A DNA stretch of 9,027 nt from Demequinaceae bacterium UBA4004 (lineage in GTDB: Bacteria > Actinomycetota > Actinomycetes > Actinomycetales > Demequinaceae): positions 1 to 9,027 of the forward strand of contig DGBM01000051.1 of assembly GCA_002384765.1 (NCBI GenBank). Direction: 5' to 3'. The notes below the pieces were generated by a model that had not been told where the DNA came from, searched no databases, and saw nothing but the letters and a program-made list of their open reading frames with translations. Positions 5,686-9,027 of the stretch are shown piece by piece. Positions within the stretch are counted from its first letter, which is position 1. Every line of letters starts with the position of its first letter. A program made the translations under genes and the position numbers.

Positions 5686-7002
5686 CTACTTCTCGGCGTC
5701 CAGCAGTTGCTGGAGAGCCGCGTCAGCCTCGTCCGCGGCGGCGTTCGAGTCGTCACCGGCGATGGCCGCGACAATCGGACCGCCCACGATTTCACGCGCT
5801 TCCGCTACTCCGATGACCAGCGGACGGTCGGCGCCGACTCCGCCTTCACCATTCGCCGCGATCGCCTTGGCAAGATCGGCCGGGAGGTTGGCTGTGCCGG
5901 CCGGGTCTTCCCACGCTGAAGAGCGCGCTCCCGGCACACCCGCAGCCTGGACCTCGAGCGTCATCTCTGGGCTGGTCGCCCATTCGATGAACTTCCACGC
6001 GTTGTCCTGGTGCTTCGACTGCGAGTTGATGCCGAGACCCCAGGCTGCCACGTTGTACGGGTGCGAACCGGCTGGGCCTGCGGGGAAGGCCGCAAATCCG
6101 ACCTGGTCGCCGACGGTGGACTTCTCCGGGTCGGTCGTGTTCTTGTACAGGCTGGAAGCGTCCGTGAGGAAGGCCGCGTTGCCCTGGGTGAAGATCGCGA
6201 AGGCCTCGGGCCAACTCATGTCAGTGCTGAGATTGTCAGGACCATAGTTGTGAAGGAGACCGCCGTAGTAAGCGTAGGCCGCCTTGGCCTCGTCGCTTCC
6301 GACTGCGGAGTTGCCCTGGTCGTCGATCCACTCGCCGCCGAAGCTGTAGAGGTAACCGGAGAGTTGTGTCACCGCCGCGGACCGACCCGTGCGGGACACG
6401 AAGCCGGCAATGCCAGGGTTCGCCTCGCTGATCGCCTTGGCCGCTGCCTCGAGCTCGTCCAGCGTCGTCGGCACGTCCAGGCCCGCCTGCTCGAGCAGGT
6501 CCTTGCGGTAGTACAGAACCTCCGTCTCGGTGATCATGGGGATACCAAGGACCTTGTCCTGGTACGTGGTGAGCCCGACGGGCCCGCCTTGGAAGTCACT
6601 CCAGTCCCAGTCAGCGTTGCTCTTGACCTTGTCGGTCAGATCCGCCAGGTAGTTGCTCTGGCCGAACAATTTGCCCTCTTGGAGTGGGCGGTACATCATG
6701 ACGTCCATGTCAGAGGAGCCCGCGTTCAGCTTCACCTTGTACTGGTCCGTCAGTTGATCTTCGGCGAGCTGGGTGAGTTCGACCTTAATGCCCGTCTGGG
6801 CTTCGAACTCGGGGATCTTGTCCTTGATGATGTCGGTCCAGACGTGGTTGGCCAGGGTGACGCTGACAGTTCCGCCGCTCTCGCCTCCGCCGGTCGCGCC
6901 CCCGGCGCCGTCATCGCCCGCGCTGCAGGATGTCAACGCCGCGGTGGCGAACATGCCTACGAGTGCGACGCCCGCGATTCGCGCTACTGATCCATGCTTC
7001 AT
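5686..7002 (-). CDS. Extracellular solute-binding lipoprotein of a sugar ABC transporter
   Basis: A 438-residue family 1 binding protein that captures the substrate outside the membrane and delivers it to the two permeases. The N-terminus is a lipoprotein signal: a hydrophobic stretch (about 8-23), lipobox LTSC with the lipidated Cys at 26, then a Gly/Ser/Asp-rich linker to about 44. The mature part starts VSVTLANHVW..IIKDKIPEFEAQTGIKVEL, typical of the cluster, and contains YYRKDLLEQAGLDVPTTLDELEAAAKAI and the late PYNVAAWGLGINSQSKHQDNAWKFIEWATSPE block, both family hallmarks. The ATG has AAAGG 7 bases upstream. It is first in the minus-strand operon, divergent from the GntR gene. The ligand is unknown; CUT1 proteins usually bind oligosaccharides, so an aldonic-acid-containing saccharide or an aldonate is possible given the downstream enzymes. 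Confidence 0.93.
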   Translation of the reverse strand: MKHGSVARIAGVALVGMFATAALTSCSAGDDGAGGATGGGESGGTVSVTLANHVWTDIIKDKIPEFEAQTGIKVELTQLAEDQLTDQYKVKLNAGSSDMDVMMYRPLQEGKLFGQSNYLADLTDKVKSNADWDWSDFQGGPVGLTTYQDKVLGIPMITETEVLYYRKDLLEQAGLDVPTTLDELEAAAKAISEANPGIAGFVSRTGRSAAVTQLSGYLYSFGGEWIDDQGNSAVGSDEAKAAYAYYGGLLHNYGPDNLSTDMSWPEAFAIFTQGNAAFLTDASSLYKNTTDPEKSTVGDQVGFAAFPAGPAGSHPYNVAAWGLGINSQSKHQDNAWKFIEWATSPEMTLEVQAAGVPGARSSAWEDPAGTANLPADLAKAIAANGEGGVGADRPLVIGVAEAREIVGGPIVAAIAGDDSNAAADEADAALQQLLDAEK

Positions 7003-7042
7003 TGCATGACCTTTCTGTTGTTACTGGTTCCGTGCCTGTGAG

Positions 7043-7055
7043 ACAACCGGGTTGT
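7043..7055. promoter_or_regulatory. Palindrome ACAAC-CGG-GTTGT, possible operator of the transport operon
   Basis: Five-base arms flank a three-base centre, and GAG/CTC outside the arms extends the symmetry with one bulged base. It lies 41 bases upstream of the binding-protein ATG, between the start codon and the AT-rich stretch that probably contains the promoter, where a repressor would block transcription. It is unlike the palindrome near the GntR gene, so a different regulator may bind here. Only its symmetry and location support it. Confidence 0.35.
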
Positions 7056-7059
7056 TCTC

Positions 7060-7125
7060 GTATTGGAGGCTATATGAATACGTGCTACCTATGAGCATAT
7101 GTAACCAAATCGTAATATGAATCGA
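7060..7125 (-). promoter_or_regulatory. AT-rich probable promoter region of the transport/catabolic operon
   Basis: This stretch is strikingly AT-rich against its surroundings and lies upstream of the first gene of the minus-strand operon. Loose -10-like hexamers such as TATTCA (7080-7075) and -35-like TTGGTT (7108-7103) exist, but no pair has both good matches and standard spacing, so I do not assign boxes. ATATGAAT occurs twice (7072-7079 and 7115-7122), 43 bases apart. Confidence 0.4.
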
Positions 7126-7370
7126 GTGCCCTGGACGAGGTGTCGGCGCGCCCGCGGGCGCCATCGGGGGGCGCATGAAGGTCGCGGCGCCGTCTGCGGC
7201 AATCCTCGTGCTGGCGAGCGCCAAGCCCGACTCGCCCGCCGTTCCGCGGAGCTCCGAGTTCGGCCCTCTACGCCGATGGCCCGGGGCCATGCATCGGGAC
7301 CAAGCCTTGCGGCAGACGGCTGCGCCCACCGGCGAGAGGCCGTCGCGTCGTCACCCATTGGCGCCACCAA
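7126..7370. other. GC-rich intergenic stretch without a recognisable gene
   Basis: About 245 bases between the operon's promoter region and the GntR control region. Translations on either strand are Arg/Pro-rich without family resemblance, and I see no intact gene. It does hold two strong palindromes: GCGCCCGCGGGCGC (7148-7161) and ATGGCCC-G-GGGCCAT (7276-7290). The second is flanked by CCGATG-type sequence that continues the symmetry with a two-base offset. They could fold in a long leader transcript or simply reflect GC-rich composition. Confidence 0.4.
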
Positions 7371-7382
7371 ATGTCCGGACAT
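7371..7382. promoter_or_regulatory. Palindrome ATGTCCGGACAT, candidate GntR operator and promoter overlap
   Basis: A perfect 12-bp palindrome with the GT-N4-AC core usual for GntR/HutC regulators, 103 bases before the regulator's start. A promoter-like pair TTGGCG (7358-7363) and TACATT (7382-7387) with an 18-base spacer would place the palindrome inside the spacer, a classic repressor position, suggesting autoregulation. A near copy lies before the transaldolase gene. The promoter boxes are weak; the palindrome is exact. Confidence 0.5.
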
Positions 7383-7474
7383 ACATTCATGAGTACGCCC
7401 GACCGCGGTGGCGATATTCTCGTGACACCACCGTTTTCGAGCGCAGTGAAGCCCCACAGTGGGCCCGATCGACG

Positions 7475-7480
7475 AGGAGG
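7475..7480 (+). promoter_or_regulatory. Ribosome binding site deciding the GntR start
   Basis: A full AGGAGG stands 5 bases before the GTG at 7486. This favours that codon over the upstream in-frame GTG at 7459, which has no such site and would put the ribosome site inside the coding region. Confidence 0.8.
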
Positions 7481-7485
7481 ATGCC

Positions 7486-8223
7486 GTGGCGCAGCAGCTA
7501 CGCATCGAGCTTGACCGGACGAGCCCCGTTCCCCTGTACCACCAGGTGGCCCAGGCCGTCCAGGCCGCAATTGACGACGGCCGCCTGGCGCCGGGAGAGC
7601 TCCTCGAGAATGAGCTCTCGCTCGCCACGCGCTTGGGGATATCACGCCCTACGGCACGCCAGGCGATAGCGGAGCTCGTCAACAAGCGGCACGTGATTCG
7701 TCAGCGTGGAGTCGGAACTCACGTCGCGCCGGTCACAATCCACCGGCCAATCACCCTCACAAGCCTCTACGACGAGTTGTCGAAGATCGGCGAGTCCCCA
7801 GCCACAGTCGTGCTTGGGCACGACGTGGTGCCTGCATCACACGAGGTCGCTGCGGCGCTCGACGTCGTGGAAGGAACTGAAGTGGTCCGCCTTCGGCGGC
7901 TGCGCCTGGCCGCCGAAGAGCCCATCGCCATCATGACGAACTTCCTCGCGACCGCGATCGCTCCTCCCCGAGAAGAGCTCGAGGTCGACGGTCTCTACGA
8001 ATGCCTTCGTGGTCGCGGAGTCAGGCCGCGCATCGCCCATCAGCGCATCGGTGCGCGTGCTGCAACCGCTGCAGAGGCCCGCATGCTCAACGAGCCTCCG
8101 CGGGCCGCGCTGCTGATCATGGAGCGAACCTCATTCGATGAATCCGGCGTTGCTGTGGAGTTCGGTCAACACGTTTATCGAGCGTCGCGGTACACGTTCG
8201 ACACCACTCTCTTCGCCAGTTGA
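7486..8223 (+). CDS. GntR-family transcriptional regulator, HutC type with UTRA domain
   Basis: A 245-residue DNA-binding regulator. The N-terminal winged helix (about 14-80) starts with PLYHQVAQAVQAAIDDGRLAPGELL and has the helix-turn-helix LATRLGISRPTARQAIAEL (46-64), then the wing RQRGVGTHV (72-80). A UTRA effector-binding domain fills about 87-240, with the FGQHVYRASRYTFDTTL ending (226-242) characteristic of the HutC group. These proteins usually repress catabolic genes until a pathway metabolite, often a sugar phosphate or acid, binds UTRA. It is divergent from the transport/catabolic operon and upstream of the transaldolase gene, so it likely controls one or both. The palindrome at 7371-7382 suggests self-control. 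The family is certain; effector and targets are inferred. Confidence 0.93.
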   Translation: MAQQLRIELDRTSPVPLYHQVAQAVQAAIDDGRLAPGELLENELSLATRLGISRPTARQAIAELVNKRHVIRQRGVGTHVAPVTIHRPITLTSLYDELSKIGESPATVVLGHDVVPASHEVAAALDVVEGTEVVRLRRLRLAAEEPIAIMTNFLATAIAPPREELEVDGLYECLRGRGVRPRIAHQRIGARAATAAEARMLNEPPRAALLIMERTSFDESGVAVEFGQHVYRASRYTFDTTLFAS

Positions 8224-8280
8224 ACGCCTCCCCCGCGCGGTCGAGCGCCCAGTTCATCGGCGCGATACTCGCCTGTAAGT
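8224..8280 (+). other. Downstream of the regulator gene; weak hairpin only
   Basis: GCGCC (8245-8249) can pair with GGCGC (8259-8263) around a nine-base loop about 20 bases after the regulator stop. The stem is short and no T run follows, so it is at best a weak terminator. Nothing else stands out. Confidence 0.25.
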
Positions 8281-8292
8281 TTGTCAGGACAT
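8281..8292. promoter_or_regulatory. Near copy of the GntR-type palindrome before the transaldolase promoter
   Basis: TTGTCAGGACAT matches ATGTCCGGACAT at 7371-7382 in ten of twelve positions and keeps the TGTC...GGACAT frame. It ends four bases before the -35 hexamer at 8297. A shared operator for the neighbouring regulator is the simplest reading. Confidence 0.5.
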
Positions 8293-8296
8293 TTGC

Positions 8297-8326
8297 TTGA
8301 CACGAGTTAAGGTCTTGCAATGAAAT
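8297..8326 (+). promoter_or_regulatory. Probable promoter of the transaldolase gene
   Basis: A consensus -35 TTGACA (8297-8302) is followed after 18 bases by TGAAAT (8321-8326), four of six matches to a -10 box. This would give an untranslated leader of roughly 75 bases and make the transaldolase gene an independent unit. Confidence 0.5.
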
Positions 8327-8341
8327 GAGGTCGTGAGCCAA

Positions 8342-8359
8342 GCCCGCAGCCATGCGGGC
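8342..8359 (+). other. Hairpin in the transaldolase leader
   Basis: GCCCGCA (8342-8348) and TGCGGGC (8353-8359) form a perfect seven-base stem with a four-base loop. No T run follows, so it is not a standard terminator. If transcription starts after the promoter at 8297-8326, it lies in the 5' untranslated leader, about 50 bases before the start codon. Confidence 0.5.
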
Positions 8360-8407
8360 CCGCACACGCCCAAGGCGATCACGCGAACGAATGCAGCGGA
8401 GGACTCG

Positions 8408-9027
8408 ATGACCCAGCTCGACCAGGACCGGGTGCCGGTCGATACCAGCACCCCGCTGGGTCGAATGACCGAGGCCTTCCCTCAGACGGCCCTATGGAAT
8501 GACTCCGCCGACCCCGAGCAACTACGCCGTTCCATCGGCTTCGGCGCCGTGGGGGCGACATGCAACCCAGTGATCGCGCTGGCTGCCATCAACGCCGACC
8601 TACCCAGGTGGACGGCCCGGATTGCCGAGCTCGCCGAAGAACGACCGACCGCCGGCGAGTCCGAAATTGGCTGGCGTGTAGTAGAGGAGCTTTCGATCAA
8701 CGCAGCAGCGATCCTCGAGCCGATCTTCGACCGGTACCGCGGCCGCAACGGGCGGCTTTCCATCCAGACAGACCCGCGCCTGCACCGCGACGCCGCAGCG
8801 CTCGCCCACCAGGCCGAGCACTTCTCCACCCTGGCTCCCAACATCATTGTCAAGCTACCCGCCACCAAGGCAGGCATCGAGGCCATAGAAGAGGTGACGT
8901 TTCGCGGAGTGAGTGTCAATGCGACGCTGTCCTTCAGCGTGGCGCAAGTTGTCGCCGTCGCAGAGGCCGTCGAGCGTGGGCTGCTACGGCGCGAAGCCGC
9001 TGGCCTGCCAACGGAAGAGATGGGCCC
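8408..9027 (+). CDS. tal: Transaldolase, N-terminal part (runs off the window)
   Basis: An open frame from ATG at 8408 continues without a stop to the window end, about 206 residues. The ATG is preceded by GGAGG at 8398-8402, five bases away. Recognisable transaldolase features in order are LWNDSADPEQLRRSIG and ATCNPVIAL (about 30-57), LSIQTDPRLHRDAAALAHQA (about 117-136), and IIVKLPAT (about 146-153), whose Lys is the expected Schiff-base residue, then VSVNATLSFSVAQ (about 168-180). Transaldolase transfers a three-carbon dihydroxyacetone unit between sugar phosphates in the pentose-phosphate pathway. Next to gluconokinase it would help process carbon from 6-phosphogluconate; a specialised sugar-phosphate transaldolase or fructose-6-phosphate aldolase-like role is an alternative. 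The gene starts 184 bases after the regulator with its own promoter-like sequence. Confidence 0.88.
   Translation, partial: MTQLDQDRVPVDTSTPLGRMTEAFPQTALWNDSADPEQLRRSIGFGAVGATCNPVIALAAINADLPRWTARIAELAEERPTAGESEIGWRVVEELSINAAAILEPIFDRYRGRNGRLSIQTDPRLHRDAAALAHQAEHFSTLAPNIIVKLPATKAGIEAIEEVTFRGVSVNATLSFSVAQVVAVAEAVERGLLRREAAGLPTEEMG

Noticed and set aside
7117..7392. Possible 91-residue gene in the divergent intergenic region
   Set aside because: The product is Arg-rich and low in hydrophobic residues, no ribosome site is seen, and it covers the candidate operator.
7175..7669. Plus-strand open frame whose start resembles a signal peptide (MKVAAPSAAILVLASA)
   Set aside because: It runs far into the GntR gene in another frame, becomes Arg/Ser/Pro-rich, and has no family resemblance.
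8482..8919. Minus-strand open frame of 145 residues
   Set aside because: It is the antisense shadow of the transaldolase gene, which has clear motifs and a ribosome site.

Overview
The window is high-GC DNA with tightly packed genes, GTG/TTG starts, a lipoprotein-anchored sugar-binding protein and ABC permeases that lack a dedicated ATPase gene. This points to an actinobacterium; genus cannot be decided from the sequence alone. Every protein-coding region except the terminal stretches has a recognisable family, and together they form a sugar-acid (hexonate) catabolic locus.

Layout. At 1-422 (+) is the 3' end of a RspA/mannonate-dehydratase-type enolase-superfamily gene. It converges on a seven-gene minus-strand operon running from 7002 down to 545: lipoprotein solute-binding protein, two CUT1-type permeases, gluconokinase, D-galactonate dehydratase (dgoD), a KDPG/KDPGal aldolase and a PfkB-family 2-keto-3-deoxy-sugar-acid kinase. 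From the first permease on, the genes overlap or are at most 8 bases apart, so they are probably translationally coupled. A perfect 12-bp hairpin lies in the only sizeable internal gap, between the binding protein and the first permease. A hairpin at 495-540 sits between the convergent genes. Divergent from the operon is a GntR/HutC-family regulator (7486-8223, +), followed by a transaldolase (8408 to beyond the window end, +) with its own promoter-like sequence.

How it works together (inference from families). The transporter imports a sugar acid or a sugar-acid-containing saccharide. DgoD dehydrates D-galactonate to 2-keto-3-deoxygalactonate, the PfkB kinase phosphorylates it, and the aldolase splits the product to pyruvate and glyceraldehyde 3-phosphate (the De Ley-Doudoroff route). 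Gluconokinase adds entry of gluconate into 6-phosphogluconate metabolism, and transaldolase fits the pentose-phosphate side. The aldolase carries Val rather than Thr before its GG motif and lacks the usual Arg four residues after the catalytic Glu. Both resemble E. coli DgoA (galacto-configured substrate) rather than Eda, and agree with the dgoD neighbour.

The most noteworthy non-coding signal is a near-identical 12-bp palindrome in front of both the GntR gene (7371-7382) and the transaldolase gene (8281-8292), a candidate operator for the regulator. I see no defence system, CRISPR array, mobile element, tRNA or rRNA. The locus looks like a variant of a known pathway rather than a wholly new system.
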